From the NCBI GenBank assembly GCA_023266195.1, contig JAHFRP010000004.1:62001-126000 (forward strand): DNA of 64,000 bases. Direction: 5' to 3'. Positions 46,338 through 56,191 of this stretch are shown here, piece after piece. Position numbers and translations under genes: made by a program. Positions within the stretch are counted from its first letter, which is position 1. The number at the start of each line of letters is the position of its first letter. Source of the DNA: Sulfuricella sp. Lineage in GTDB: Bacteria; Pseudomonadota; Gammaproteobacteria; Burkholderiales; Sulfuricellaceae. Under the pieces are notes generated by a model. The model was not told the DNA's origin. It did not search any database and saw nothing but the letters and a program-made list of their open reading frames with translations.

Positions 46338-46655
46338 ATGGATTTCCTGGATTTGCTTTTCATATTATTGGTCGCCGCCGTCGCGTGGTTCTGGCTCGAC
46401 AGCCTGCGCGCCCTGGAAACCGCCCGCAATGCCGGCAGGCGGGCGTGCAACGGCGCCGGCGTGCAATTTCTCGACGACACGGTCGCCGCCACCGCGCTGG
46501 CGCTGGACCGCGACGCGCGGGGACGCCTCGCGCTCCGCCGCACCTACCGTTTCGAGTTCAGCGACACCGGCGACAACCGGCGGGAAGGCACCCTGGTTTT
46601 GCTCGGCGCGCGGGTTATTTCGGTGAGCATGGAACCTTTCCGGCTATTGGAATAA
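46338..46655 (+). CDS. DUF3301 family protein
   Basis: FWLDSLRALETARNAGRRACNGAGVQFLDDTVAATALALDRDARGRLALRRTYRFEFSDTGDNRREG. Confidence 0.85.
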   Translation: MDFLDLLFILLVAAVAWFWLDSLRALETARNAGRRACNGAGVQFLDDTVAATALALDRDARGRLALRRTYRFEFSDTGDNRREGTLVLLGARVISVSMEPFRLLE

Positions 46656-46739
46656 AAATTAAGCCAAAAAAACAACACCGGCCACCCGCAGACCGCAAAA
46701 AATCGAACATTTTTTTCAACAGCCCGCAAATTTCTGCTA

Positions 46740-46896
46740 TAAAGTGCATATCGCTTGACTTGCATAAAGTTAAGGCGTAAAAACGTTCTGGTGTTTGGAT
46801 TCAAGTTTTTTGCACTATCGGTTTCGCCGTTTGCAGTCTTGAAATTCAGGCATTTTCGCGGGATTTTCCCGTTTTTTTTCAGCAAGGGACTACGTA
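46740..46896 (+). promoter_or_regulatory. AT-rich leader upstream of csp gene (candidate cold-shock 5' UTR)
   Basis: ~150-nt non-coding AT-rich stretch directly upstream of a cold-shock gene; csp genes are known for long regulatory 5' UTRs. Confidence 0.45.
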
Positions 46897-47100
46897 ATGG
46901 CAACTGGTACTGTAAAATGGTTTAACGATTCCAAGGGTTTCGGCTTCATCACTCCGGACGACGGCAGCGAAGATCTGTTCGCTCACTTCTCCGCGATCCA
47001 GATGGGCGGATTCAAGACCCTGAAGGAAGGTCAAAAGGTGCAATTTGAAGTCACCCAAGGCCCGAAGGGTAAACAAGCTTCCAACATTCAAGCAGCCTAA
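46897..47100 (+). CDS. Cold-shock protein (CspA family)
   Basis: [35 protein letters not shown]. Confidence 0.96.
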   Translation: MATGTVKWFNDSKGFGFITPDDGSEDLFAHFSAIQMGGFKTLKEGQKVQFEVTQGPKGKQASNIQAA

Positions 47101-47125
47101 GCTCCCGGTTTAGCGCTTGAATGCA

Positions 47126-47158
47126 GGCCCCGGAGCCATCGGCTCCGGGGCTTTTTTA
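47126..47158 (+). terminator. Rho-independent terminator of csp
   Basis: GGCCCCGGAGCC-atc-GGCTCCGGGGCTTTTTT. Confidence 0.9.
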
Positions 47159-47162
47159 TTCC

Positions 47163-47195
47163 CGAGCGGCCTCGCGGCCGCGAGGCCGCTCCTAC
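47163..47195. repeat. REP-like palindrome
   Basis: CGAGCGGCCTCGCGGCCGCGAGGCCGCTCCTAC; same family as 13681-13733. Confidence 0.65.
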
Positions 47196-47216
47196 ATGTT
47201 CCGCTAATTCAGGTTG

Positions 47217-48290
47217 TTATTTATCCGCATCGGCGGGACGGTACAGCCCGCTATCCAGATAGTTCTTCCGCAAGATCCGCAAGCCGACCAACAATGCCGC
47301 GCTCGCCGGCAAGGCGAGCAGCACGCCGAAAAAGCCGAACAATTGGCCAAACGCCAGCACCGCGAAAATCACCGCCAGCGGATGCAGGCCGATGCGCTTC
47401 CCCACCAGCCACGGCGTCACCGCCATGCCTTCCAGCGCCTGCCCGGCGCCGAACACGATCCATACCGGAATCATGGCGCCGAAGCTCTGGAACTGCATCA
47501 ACCCCGCCAGCGTAGCCAGAGTCAGGCCGAAGATCATGCCGAGATAGGGCACGAACACCAGCAAGCCGGCGACGATGCCGATCGGCAGCGCCAGCTCCAG
47601 CCGGGCCAGCCACAGGCCGAGCGGGTAGTACAAACACATCAGCAATATCACCAGAAGCTGCCCGCGCAGGAAGCCGGCAAGCACCTCGTCCACTTCCCGC
47701 GCCACTTCACCGACCCGGCCATGCCAGCGCCGTGGGACGAATTCATCGACGTCCGCCACCAGCACGTTCCAGTCGCGCAGCACGTAGAACAGCACCACCG
47801 GCAACAGCACCAGATTGGCGAGAATGCCGACCACCGCGATCCCGCCGCTGGCAAGGGAAGGCAGGAGACCGCCGGCGCCTTGCCAGTGCTCGCTGAGCAC
47901 TTGTTTCAGGTAATCGGCGTCGAGCCGCAAATCCAGGTCGAAGCGGGCCTTGAGCCAGGGCGCCAGGTGTTGCCGGACCCAGTCGAGATAGCCGGGGAGG
48001 CGGTCGAGGAACAATTCCACCTGCCTCTCGAACAGCGGGACCATCACCAGCAGGAGCGCGGCGAATATGCCATACAGCAGCGCCATGGCCAACAGCGTGC
48101 CCAGGGTGCGCGGGATTTTCAGGCGCGCCATCCGCTCCACCAGCGGATTGCAGATGTAGGCCAGGATGACGGCGAACAGGAAAGGGGTGAGCACCGGCCG
48201 CAGCAGGTAGAACAGCCAGCCGGCCGCAGCGGCCGGCAACAGCCACCACAGGCGATTAAGATTGAGCCCGTCAGGGCGTTTCTTGTCCAT
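47217..48290 (-). CDS. AI-2E family transporter (PerM-like)
   Basis: Multiple TMs; FVPYLGMIFGLTLATLAGLMQF...EGMAVTPWLVGKRIGLHPLAVIFAVLAFGQLFGFFGVLLALPASAALLV. Confidence 0.9.
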   Translation of the reverse strand: MDKKRPDGLNLNRLWWLLPAAAAGWLFYLLRPVLTPFLFAVILAYICNPLVERMARLKIPRTLGTLLAMALLYGIFAALLLVMVPLFERQVELFLDRLPGYLDWVRQHLAPWLKARFDLDLRLDADYLKQVLSEHWQGAGGLLPSLASGGIAVVGILANLVLLPVVLFYVLRDWNVLVADVDEFVPRRWHGRVGEVAREVDEVLAGFLRGQLLVILLMCLYYPLGLWLARLELALPIGIVAGLLVFVPYLGMIFGLTLATLAGLMQFQSFGAMIPVWIVFGAGQALEGMAVTPWLVGKRIGLHPLAVIFAVLAFGQLFGFFGVLLALPASAALLVGLRILRKNYLDSGLYRPADADK

Positions 48291-48335
48291 TTGGGTTAAA
48301 ATAGCACACTTTTCCAGTCAAATGCGGGAGCCAAC

Positions 48336-49394
48336 TTGAACCAGCCCGATTCATCCAGCCCAACCTCCAACTCCCTGAGTTACCGCGACGCCGGCGTGGA
48401 TATCGACGCCGGCGATGCCCTGGTGGAGAACATCAAGCCCTTCGCCAAGCGCACCATGCGCCCCGAAGTCCTCGGCGGCCTAGGCGGTTTCGGCGCGCTG
48501 TTCGAGATTTCGAAGAAATACACCAACCCGGTGCTGGTATCGGGCACCGACGGCGTCGGCACCAAACTCAAGCTCGCTTTCATGCTCGACAAGCACGATA
48601 CGGTCGGCATTGACCTGGTGGCGATGAGCGTCAACGATATCCTGGTGCAGGGCGCCGAACCGCTGTTCTTCCTCGACTACTTCGCCTGCGGCAAGCTCGA
48701 CGTCGCCACCGCCACCGACGTCATCAAGGGCATCGCGGCCGGCTGCGAACAGGCCGGCTGCGCCCTGATCGGCGGCGAAACCGCGGAAATGCCGGGGATG
48801 TATCCGGCGGGCGAATACGACCTCGCCGGCTTTGCGGTGGGCGCGGCGGAAAAAGACAAGCTTATCGACGGCTCCACCATCGAGGCGGGCGACGCGGTGC
48901 TGGGTCTGGCTTCCAGCGGCGCCCATTCGAACGGCTATTCGCTGATCCGCAAGATCATCGAACGCAGCGGCATCGATCTCAACTCCGACTTCCACGGCCG
49001 CCCGCTGGCCGAAGTGGTGCTGGCGCCCACCCGCATCTACGTCAAGCCGATGCTGGCGCTGATGGCGGCCCTGCCGGTCAAGGGCATGGCGCACATCACC
49101 GGCGGCGGCCTGCTCGAAAACATCCCGCGCGTGCTGCCGGAACACCTGACCGCCGTGATCGCCAAGGACAGCTGGGTCATGCCGCCGCTATTCGCCTGGA
49201 TGCAGAAGGAAGGCAACGTGGCCGAGAAGGAAATGCACCGCACCTTCAACTGCGGCATCGGCATGGCGGTGATCGTCGCCGCGGAACACGCCGAACGGGC
49301 GATGCAGCTGCTCTCCGACGCCGGCGAAACGGTGTGGCGCATCGGCCAGGTCGAAGCGCGCGCCGAAGGGCAGCCCCAGACCGTGGTGCGATGA
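48336..49394 (+). CDS. purM: Phosphoribosylformylglycinamidine cyclo-ligase
   Basis: [45 protein letters not shown]. Confidence 0.97.
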   Translation: MNQPDSSSPTSNSLSYRDAGVDIDAGDALVENIKPFAKRTMRPEVLGGLGGFGALFEISKKYTNPVLVSGTDGVGTKLKLAFMLDKHDTVGIDLVAMSVNDILVQGAEPLFFLDYFACGKLDVATATDVIKGIAAGCEQAGCALIGGETAEMPGMYPAGEYDLAGFAVGAAEKDKLIDGSTIEAGDAVLGLASSGAHSNGYSLIRKIIERSGIDLNSDFHGRPLAEVVLAPTRIYVKPMLALMAALPVKGMAHITGGGLLENIPRVLPEHLTAVIAKDSWVMPPLFAWMQKEGNVAEKEMHRTFNCGIGMAVIVAAEHAERAMQLLSDAGETVWRIGQVEARAEGQPQTVVR

Positions 49395-50032
49395 AATCCA
49401 TCGTCATCCTCATCTCCGGCCGCGGCAGCAACATGCAGGCGATCCTGGAAGCCGACCTGCCGATCCGGGTTTCCGCGGTGGTCAGCAACAATCCCGACGC
49501 GCCGGGCCTGGATATCGCCCGGCGGCATGGCGTGCCGGTAGAGGTGGTGAACCACCGCGACCATGACAGCCGCGACGCGTTCGACGCCCAGCTGGCCGCC
49601 GGCATCGACCGCCATTCCCCGGACCTGGTGGTGCTGGCCGGATTCATGCGCATTCTCACGCCGGGCTTCGTCACGCATTACGCCGGGCGGCTGATCAACG
49701 TCCATCCCTCGCTGCTGCCGGCTTTCACCGGCCTCAACACACATGCCCGCGCCCTCGCCGAGGGGGTGAAAATCCACGGCTGCACGGCGCATTTCGTCAC
49801 TCCCCACCTCGACAAGGGGCCGATCATCGCGCAGGCCGCCGTGCCGGTGCTGGCCGGCGACACCGAGCAATCGCTGGCGGCGCGGGTGCTGGCGCAGGAG
49901 CATGTCATCTATCCCCAGGCGATCCGCTGGTTTGCCGAAGGCCGGCTGCGCATCACCCCCGACGGAAACGTTATACTGAAAAACCAGCCGCCGATGGAAA
50001 CCGCCTTGATCTCGCCGCAGGAACCGCAATGA
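49391..50032 (+). CDS. purN: Phosphoribosylglycinamide formyltransferase
   Basis: [21 protein letters not shown]...[35 protein letters not shown]. Confidence 0.96.
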   Translation: MKSIVILISGRGSNMQAILEADLPIRVSAVVSNNPDAPGLDIARRHGVPVEVVNHRDHDSRDAFDAQLAAGIDRHSPDLVVLAGFMRILTPGFVTHYAGRLINVHPSLLPAFTGLNTHARALAEGVKIHGCTAHFVTPHLDKGPIIAQAAVPVLAGDTEQSLAARVLAQEHVIYPQAIRWFAEGRLRITPDGNVILKNQPPMETALISPQEPQ

Positions 50033-50727
50033 AACGCCTGTTCGCGCTCGCCGCCCTGGTTTGGGCCGGCGCATTGTACGCCGCGCCGCCGCACCAGACC
50101 GCGGCGACCTACGCGCTCACCAAGCAAGGCCAGCGCATCGGCACCGTGACGGAAACGTTCAAGCAGGACGACGGCCGCTACACGCTGGAAAGCGTGACCG
50201 CCGCCACCGGCATCTACGCCTTGTTCGCCAAAGGAAAAATCGTCCTGGCCAGCAGCGGCGAAGTCACCGACAAAGGCTTGCGTCCCCTGCACTTCGAGCA
50301 CCAGCGCGGCGGCGACCCGGCGAAGACCATCCGCGCCGATTTCGATTGGGACGCCATGAGCCTCGTCCACCATTTTGACGGCAACACCGAAACCGCCAAG
50401 CTGGAACCCGGCACGCAGGATCGCATCAGCCTGCTCTACCAGTTCATGTTCATGCAATCGGCCAAGGGCGACGCCAAACTCTGGATGACCACCGGCAGGA
50501 AGCTCAACCTGTACCAATACAAACGCGCCGGCGAGGAAAAAATCGCCACGCCGGCAGGCACGTTCCTGACGCTGCATTTCATCAAGCAGCACGCGGCGGA
50601 CGAGGACGGCACGGAAATCTGGCTGGCGAAGAAACGCCATAATTTCCCGGTGCGGATCGTGATCGAGGAACATGACGGCGGCCGGATCGAACAGAACCTG
50701 ACGGCCCTGAGTTTCGAGGGCGAATAG
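50029..50727 (+). CDS. DUF3108 domain protein
   Basis: ATGA overlap with purN; signal peptide; YALTKQGQRIGTVTETFKQDDGRYTLESVTAATGIYALFAKGKI. Confidence 0.85.
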   Translation: MKRLFALAALVWAGALYAAPPHQTAATYALTKQGQRIGTVTETFKQDDGRYTLESVTAATGIYALFAKGKIVLASSGEVTDKGLRPLHFEHQRGGDPAKTIRADFDWDAMSLVHHFDGNTETAKLEPGTQDRISLLYQFMFMQSAKGDAKLWMTTGRKLNLYQYKRAGEEKIATPAGTFLTLHFIKQHAADEDGTEIWLAKKRHNFPVRIVIEEHDGGRIEQNLTALSFEGE

Positions 50728-50748
50728 GCTTTTGGGCAGCCCGAAAGC

Positions 50749-51747
50749 ATGCAGGATTTGCTGAAAAAACTGCTGTGGGTGCTGGCGCTATCCCTAACGG
50801 CGCACCTGATCCTGCTGTTCGGCCCCCGCTTCTCGCTGCCGGTGGACCTGGCGCCAGCCCCCGCGCTGGAAGCCCGGCTGGAAAAGATCCCGCCGCCCGC
50901 ACCGGCCCAGCCGGAAACGCCAAAACCGGCCAAGCCGGCGCACCGCGCGAAGCCCAAGCCGCGCCCGGCGGCAAAGCCGGCGGCCGCCGTCCGGCCCGCC
51001 GCCGTGGAGGCGCCGAGCGAACCGCCTTCGGTCGAAGCCTCGCAGGCAGCGGCGCCCGCGCCGGCAGAACCGGAAGCCGAAGCGGCGGAACAGCCCGCGC
51101 CGGCCATGCCGCAGCGGGTGACCATCAGGTTCACCGTGTTCAAGGGCCTGCACGGCTTGAACGTCGGCCGCGCCGAGCAAAGCTGGCAGCTCGACGGCGA
51201 GCGCTACACGATTACCAGCGTGGCGGAAGCCACCGGGCTGTTTTCCTTGTTCGCCTCCGGCCGGCATATCCAGGAAAGCCACGGCGAGCTCGACCGCACC
51301 GGGCTAAAGCCGTCGAGCTTCCGGGTGGAGCGGGGACAGGGCGCGGACAAAACCGACACCGCCCGCTTCGACTGGAACGCGATGACGCTTACCCTCGCCA
51401 GCGGCGGCGACAGCCGGACGCTGAAGCTGGAGGAAGGCACCCAGGATTTGCTGAGCATGATGTACCAGCTCGCCTATGCGCCGCCACAGCAAAGCTCGGT
51501 GCAGATGCGCGTCACCAACGGCCGCAAGCTCGACAGCTACAGCTATTGGGTAGTGGAAGAAGCGCTGGACACCCGGATGGGCCGGCTGAAAACCCTGCAT
51601 CTGGGCAAGCAGCACGAGGAAGGCGAAAAGGACACGGAAATCTGGCTCGCCGCCGATTATCATTACCTGCCGGTCAAGATCAGCCAGTTCGACAAGGACG
51701 GCGACGGGCTGGTCCTGCTGGCGAACGACATCGATATAACACCGTGA
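50749..51747 (+). CDS. DUF3108 domain protein with TM and Pro/Ala-rich linker (paralogue of the preceding gene)
   Basis: TM, PAPAQPETPKPAKPAHRAKPKPRPAAKPAA linker, AEQSWQLDGERYTITSVAEATGLFSLFASGRHIQESHGELDRTGLKPSSF. Confidence 0.85.
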   Translation: MQDLLKKLLWVLALSLTAHLILLFGPRFSLPVDLAPAPALEARLEKIPPPAPAQPETPKPAKPAHRAKPKPRPAAKPAAAVRPAAVEAPSEPPSVEASQAAAPAPAEPEAEAAEQPAPAMPQRVTIRFTVFKGLHGLNVGRAEQSWQLDGERYTITSVAEATGLFSLFASGRHIQESHGELDRTGLKPSSFRVERGQGADKTDTARFDWNAMTLTLASGGDSRTLKLEEGTQDLLSMMYQLAYAPPQQSSVQMRVTNGRKLDSYSYWVVEEALDTRMGRLKTLHLGKQHEEGEKDTEIWLAADYHYLPVKISQFDKDGDGLVLLANDIDITP

Positions 51748-51795
51748 GGAGCAGGGAGTTAGCTTTACTTTGTCAGATTGAATTCGCATAGCGCC

Positions 51796-51894
51796 TTCCC
51801 CCTTTGAAAAAGGGGGATTGAGGGGGATTTAAAAATGCCGGCAGTCGTGGTGCCGCTTTAAATCCCCCCTACCCCCCCTTTTTCAAAGGGGGGA
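51796..51894. repeat. Dispersed C/G-tract inverted repeat
   Basis: TTCCCCCTTTGAAAAAGGGGGATTGAGGGGGATTT...AAATCCCCCCTACCCCCCCTTTTTCAAAGGGGGGAA. Confidence 0.85.
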
Positions 51895-52003
51895 ACATTA
51901 CCGTCAGCCAAGTCTGACAAAGTGGAATTAGGAGTGGGGAGAAAAACCGGCGCTATTTTTTCTTCACTCCTAACTCCTTGCTCCTCACTTACCAGGAAAA
52001 ACC

Positions 52004-53260
52004 ATGCAACTCACCCCCACCCGCCTCGGCCATGCCGTGCACGCCCTGGCCGAAATCCTGCCACTGAGCCATCCGGCGGATTCTTCCTTGAGCCGGTATT
52101 TCCGCAACAATCACGAACTCGGCGCGAAAGACCGCGCCTTCGTCGCCGAAACGGTCTACGGCGTGCTGCGCCGCAAGCGCCTGCTGGAGCACCTGGCTGC
52201 GCCGCACACCGACCCGCGCCACCTGATCCTGGCGGCCTTGGCGCGATTGCAGGGCTTGAGCCTGCGCGAGCTGGAGCCGCTGCTGCAAAAAGGCGAAGAC
52301 GAATGGCTGAAACAGGTCAAGGCGGTGCCGACCGACGACCTGCCGCTGGCGGTGCGGACGGATTTCCCCGACTGGCTGGCCGAGCGCCTGGCGGCGCGCC
52401 TGCCGGAGGCGGAAATCCTTATCCTGGCGCGCGGCATGCAGCAGCCCGCGCCGCTCGACCTGCGCGTCAACACCGTGCTCGCCAGCCGCGACGAAGTGCT
52501 GGCGACGCTGGCGCGCGACGGCATCGACGCCAGCGCCACGCCCTATTCCCCGGCCGGCGTGCGGCTCAAGGAAAAGCCGGCGATCAACCGCCACCCGCTA
52601 TTCCTTGACGGCAAGATCGAAGTGCAGGACGAAGGCAGCCAACTGCTCGGCTACCTGGTCGCGCCCCGGCGCGGCGAGATGATCGCCGATTTCTGCGCCG
52701 GCGCCGGCGGCAAGACCCTGCTGCTGGGCGCGCTGATGCATTCGCAAGGCCGCATCTACGCCTTCGACGTGTCGGACAAGCGGTTGTCCCAGCTCAAGCC
52801 GCGCCTGAAACGCTCCGGCCTGTCCAACCTGCACCCGCAGCTGATCGCCAACGAAAACGACCTCAAGATCAAGCGCCTCGCCGGCAAGCTCGACCGCGTG
52901 CTGGTGGATGCGCCATGCAGCGGACTCGGCACCCTGCGCCGCAACCCCGACCTGAAATGGCGGCAGCAGCCGCGGGACATCGAGGAGCTGACGCGAAAGC
53001 AGGCCGCCATCCTCAACGCCGCGGCCCGCCTGGTCAAGACCGGCGGCCGGCTGGTCTACGCCACCTGCAGCATCCTGACGGAAGAAAACGAACAGATCGT
53101 CGAAGCCTTCCTCGAAGCCCACCCCGAGTTCCGCCTGATCGAGGCATCGGGCGTGCTGGCGCAGCAGCATATCGCCCTGGACACCGGCAAATACCTCAAG
53201 CTCGCGCCGCATGTGCACGGCACGGACGGATTCTTCGCGGCGGCGATGGAGAGAGTGTGA
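52004..53260 (+). CDS. RsmB/NOP-type RNA (cytosine-C5) methyltransferase
   Basis: EVQDEGSQLLGYLVAPRRGEMIADFCAGAGGKTLLLGALM...DAPCSGLGTLRRNPDLKWR...YATCSILTEENE. Confidence 0.93.
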   Translation: MQLTPTRLGHAVHALAEILPLSHPADSSLSRYFRNNHELGAKDRAFVAETVYGVLRRKRLLEHLAAPHTDPRHLILAALARLQGLSLRELEPLLQKGEDEWLKQVKAVPTDDLPLAVRTDFPDWLAERLAARLPEAEILILARGMQQPAPLDLRVNTVLASRDEVLATLARDGIDASATPYSPAGVRLKEKPAINRHPLFLDGKIEVQDEGSQLLGYLVAPRRGEMIADFCAGAGGKTLLLGALMHSQGRIYAFDVSDKRLSQLKPRLKRSGLSNLHPQLIANENDLKIKRLAGKLDRVLVDAPCSGLGTLRRNPDLKWRQQPRDIEELTRKQAAILNAAARLVKTGGRLVYATCSILTEENEQIVEAFLEAHPEFRLIEASGVLAQQHIALDTGKYLKLAPHVHGTDGFFAAAMERV

Positions 53261-53307
53261 GCTGTGAAGGATAATCACATGCGGCGAAGCCGCATGCTAT
53301 TCACTAT

Positions 53308-53850
53308 TCACCGCTCCCCGCTCGCGATTTTTTCTCTGAACTTCTGCTTCAGTTTCGCCACCTTGGGCGCGACCACGAACTGGCAGTAGGGCTGCTCGCC
53401 GTGCAGACGGAAATATTCCCGGTGGTAATTCTCCGCCGGGTAGAAAATCCCGGCGGGCACGATTTCCGTGACCACCGGCGCGACCGCGAGGCCGGCGACA
53501 ACCTCCTCCGCAGCCGCCTTCTGCTCCGCGCTGTGGTAGAAAATGGCGGAGCGGTACTGGCTGCCGACGTCATTGCCTTGGCGATTCAAGGTAGTGGGGT
53601 CGTGAATGGTGAAGAATACGTCCAGCAAGTCGCGGAACGAAATCGCCGCCGGATCGAAGCCGATGCGCACCGCCTCGGCATGGCCGGTGGCGCCGCCGCA
53701 AACCTGTTCGTAGGTGGGATCGGGCGCCGCGCCGCCGGTGTAGCCCGACTCGACGTTTTCCACCCCGCGCAGCAGTTCGAACACCGCCTCCAGGCACCAG
53801 AAGCAGCCGCCGGCCAGCGTTGCGGTTTCCTTGCCCGTTCCCTGGTTCAT
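53308..53850 (-). CDS. msrA: Peptide-methionine (S)-S-oxide reductase
   Basis: ATLAGGCFWCLEAVFELLRGVENVESGYTGG...ATGHAEAVRIGFDP. Confidence 0.96.
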   Translation of the reverse strand: MNQGTGKETATLAGGCFWCLEAVFELLRGVENVESGYTGGAAPDPTYEQVCGGATGHAEAVRIGFDPAAISFRDLLDVFFTIHDPTTLNRQGNDVGSQYRSAIFYHSAEQKAAAEEVVAGLAVAPVVTEIVPAGIFYPAENYHREYFRLHGEQPYCQFVVAPKVAKLKQKFREKIASGER

Positions 53851-53934
53851 CGCGCCTCCTCGCAATCGATTGCCGCCGTCCATATCATGCATAATAGCCG
53901 ATATTCGCTCCGCCCCCGCTGACAGGAATCCGAC

Positions 53935-54513
53935 ATGACACGCCCTTTCCGACGCGCCTTGCTGCTCGTTTCGCTGACCCTGCTGGCTCCAGCCGCCCCG
54001 GCTTTCGACCTCTCATTCCACGGCAGAGGCAACACCATCGCCGCGAACGGCACCGTGCAGGTGCTGTTCACGCCGGAAGACGATGCCACCGGCCAGATCG
54101 TGCAGGCTGTCGAACACGCGCAAAAACAGGTGCTGGTGCAGGCGTTCAGCTTCACCAGCAAGGAAATCGCCCGCGCGCTGATCGGCGCCGGACAACGCGG
54201 CGTGGATATTCAGGTGATCGCGGACGCGGAGCAATTGCGCAAAATGGAAAACGGCAAAGTGCCGGAACTCGCCGCCGGCGGCATTCCGGTATTCGTCGAC
54301 AGCCGGCACGACAGCGCCCACAACAAGATCATGGTGATCGACGCCAGCGGCGCCAACCCGGTGGTGATCACCGGCAGCTTCAACTTCACCCATGCGGCGC
54401 AGTTCAGGAATGCGGAGAATTTACTGATATTCCGCCAGAATCGGGAATTGACGGCGGCTTATCTGGAGAACTGGCGCAGGCACCGCGAACATTCGCGGGA
54501 ACTGGAAAGATAA
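53935..54513 (+). CDS. Phospholipase D-like (Nuc/endonuclease) secreted protein
   Basis: Signal peptide; HDSAHNKIMVIDASGANPVVITGSFNFTHAAQFRNAENLLI (HKD-like motif). Confidence 0.88.
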   Translation: MTRPFRRALLLVSLTLLAPAAPAFDLSFHGRGNTIAANGTVQVLFTPEDDATGQIVQAVEHAQKQVLVQAFSFTSKEIARALIGAGQRGVDIQVIADAEQLRKMENGKVPELAAGGIPVFVDSRHDSAHNKIMVIDASGANPVVITGSFNFTHAAQFRNAENLLIFRQNRELTAAYLENWRRHREHSRELER

Positions 54514-54611
54514 TTCCGCCAAATCAACGTAGGATGCGGTGAGGAACGAACCGCATCGGTCGCGATCAATGCGGTTCGCGCATGCCGGGTAATCCGGCGA
54601 CCCATTCGGGC

Positions 54612-54689
54612 GTAGGTCGGGCACCCTGTGCCCGACGGCTTCGATGGCCCGCGAGCGGAATTTTGTCGGGCACGGGGTGCCCGACCTAC
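54612..54689. repeat. GTAGGTCGGGCACC palindromic repeat overlapping the 3' end/stop of the PPK2 gene
   Basis: GTAGGTCGGGCACCCTGTGCCCGAC ... GTCGGGCACGGGGTGCCCGACCTAC. Confidence 0.85.
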
Positions 54690-56167
54690 TTGAGCGCCGC
54701 TTCGATCCGCTCACACAAGGTTTTCAAAATCTTGATCCGGGCGAAATTCTTGTCGTTGGCTTCGACCAGCGTCCACGGCGACATCGCCGAGCTGGTGCGG
54801 TCCACCATGTCGCACACCGCCATTTCGTAGGCGTCCCATTTCTCGCGGTTGCGCCAGTCCTCGTCGGTGATCTTGAAGCGCTTGAAGCCGGTTTGCTGGC
54901 GCTCCTCGAAGCGCCTGAGCTGCTCTTCCTTGCTGATGGAAAGCCACAGTTTCACCAGCACGGTGTCGTTCTTCACCATCTGCTCCTCGAAATCGTTGAT
55001 TTCGCTGTAGGCGCGCATCCAGTCGACGTTGGAGCAGTAACCCTCGACCCGCTCGACCAGCACGCGGCCGTACCAGGAGCGGTCGAAGATGCTGACCCGG
55101 CCCTTGCGCGGAATGTGGCGCCAGAAGCGCCACAGATAGGGCTGGGCGCGCTCTTCCTCGGTGGGGGCGGCGATCGGGGTGACCTGGTACTGGCGCGCGT
55201 CGATGGCGCCGGTCAGGCGGCGGATGCTGCCGCCCTTGCCGGCGGCGTCGTTGCCCTCGAACACCACGACCACGTTGAAGTCCTTGAATTTCGGATCGCG
55301 CGTAAGCAGGTTGAGCTTGCCCTGGTATTTTTCCAGATCCTCGTCGTATTTTTTCTTGGTCAGCTTCTGGCCGAGGTCGAGGGTTTTCAGGATGTGCAGA
55401 TTGTCGATCGAGGGCAGGAGCGGCGGGGCATGCACCACCGCAGCCGGCGCCGCTGCTTCGTCGAGGCGTTTGCGGATCGCCTGCAGGATCACCTTCCCCA
55501 CGGTCAGGCTGCGGTAGCGCTCGTCCTCGCCCTCGACGATGATCCACGGCGCTTCGGCGGTGCTGGTCTGGCGGATGACGCGCTCGGACACCTTGCGGAA
55601 GCGGTCGTACATCTTGAAGTGCATCCAGTCGCGCTCGGTCACGCGCCAGCGGGTCTTGGGATTCTTCTCCAGGGTTTTCAGCCGCTTTTCCTGTTTTTCC
55701 TTGGACAGATGCAGCCAGAACTTGAGGATCAGCGCACCTTCGGCACTGAGCATCTTCTCGAAGCGCACGGTGCGCTCCATGCTCTGGTCGAGGTCCGCGT
55801 TCTTGATGCGGTTGAACACGCGGTTGAGAATGTCCCAGGTGTACCAGGAGCCGAGAAAAATGCCGACCTTGCCCTTGGGCGGCAGGGCGCGCCAGAAGCG
55901 CCACATGATCGGGCGCTCCAGCTCCTCGTCCGAGGGCGTGCCCATGCCGTGGCTCTGAACGAAGCGCGGGTCCATCCACTCGTTGATCAGGTTGAGGGTC
56001 TCGCCGCGCCCGGCGCCGTCCACCCCGCCGATCAGGATCACCACCGGGAAATTCGCCGCGCGCGACAGATCCATCTGCGCTTCGAGCAGGGCTTCGCGCA
56101 GCGGCGGCACTTCCTTGTCATAAGTGGCCTTGTCGATTTTGTGGCCCAGCTCGGCGGATTCGAACAT
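54686..56167 (-). CDS. pap: Polyphosphate:AMP phosphotransferase (two fused PPK2 domains)
   Basis: VVILIGGVDGAGRGETLNLINEWMDPR ... NVVVVFEGNDAAGKGGSIRRLTGAIDARQYQVTPIAAPTEEERAQPYLWRFW. Confidence 0.9.
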   Translation of the reverse strand: MFESAELGHKIDKATYDKEVPPLREALLEAQMDLSRAANFPVVILIGGVDGAGRGETLNLINEWMDPRFVQSHGMGTPSDEELERPIMWRFWRALPPKGKVGIFLGSWYTWDILNRVFNRIKNADLDQSMERTVRFEKMLSAEGALILKFWLHLSKEKQEKRLKTLEKNPKTRWRVTERDWMHFKMYDRFRKVSERVIRQTSTAEAPWIIVEGEDERYRSLTVGKVILQAIRKRLDEAAAPAAVVHAPPLLPSIDNLHILKTLDLGQKLTKKKYDEDLEKYQGKLNLLTRDPKFKDFNVVVVFEGNDAAGKGGSIRRLTGAIDARQYQVTPIAAPTEEERAQPYLWRFWRHIPRKGRVSIFDRSWYGRVLVERVEGYCSNVDWMRAYSEINDFEEQMVKNDTVLVKLWLSISKEEQLRRFEERQQTGFKRFKITDEDWRNREKWDAYEMAVCDMVDRTSSAMSPWTLVEANDKNFARIKILKTLCERIEAALK

Positions 56168-56191
56168 TATTATTCTCCCCAAAAGACCTTG

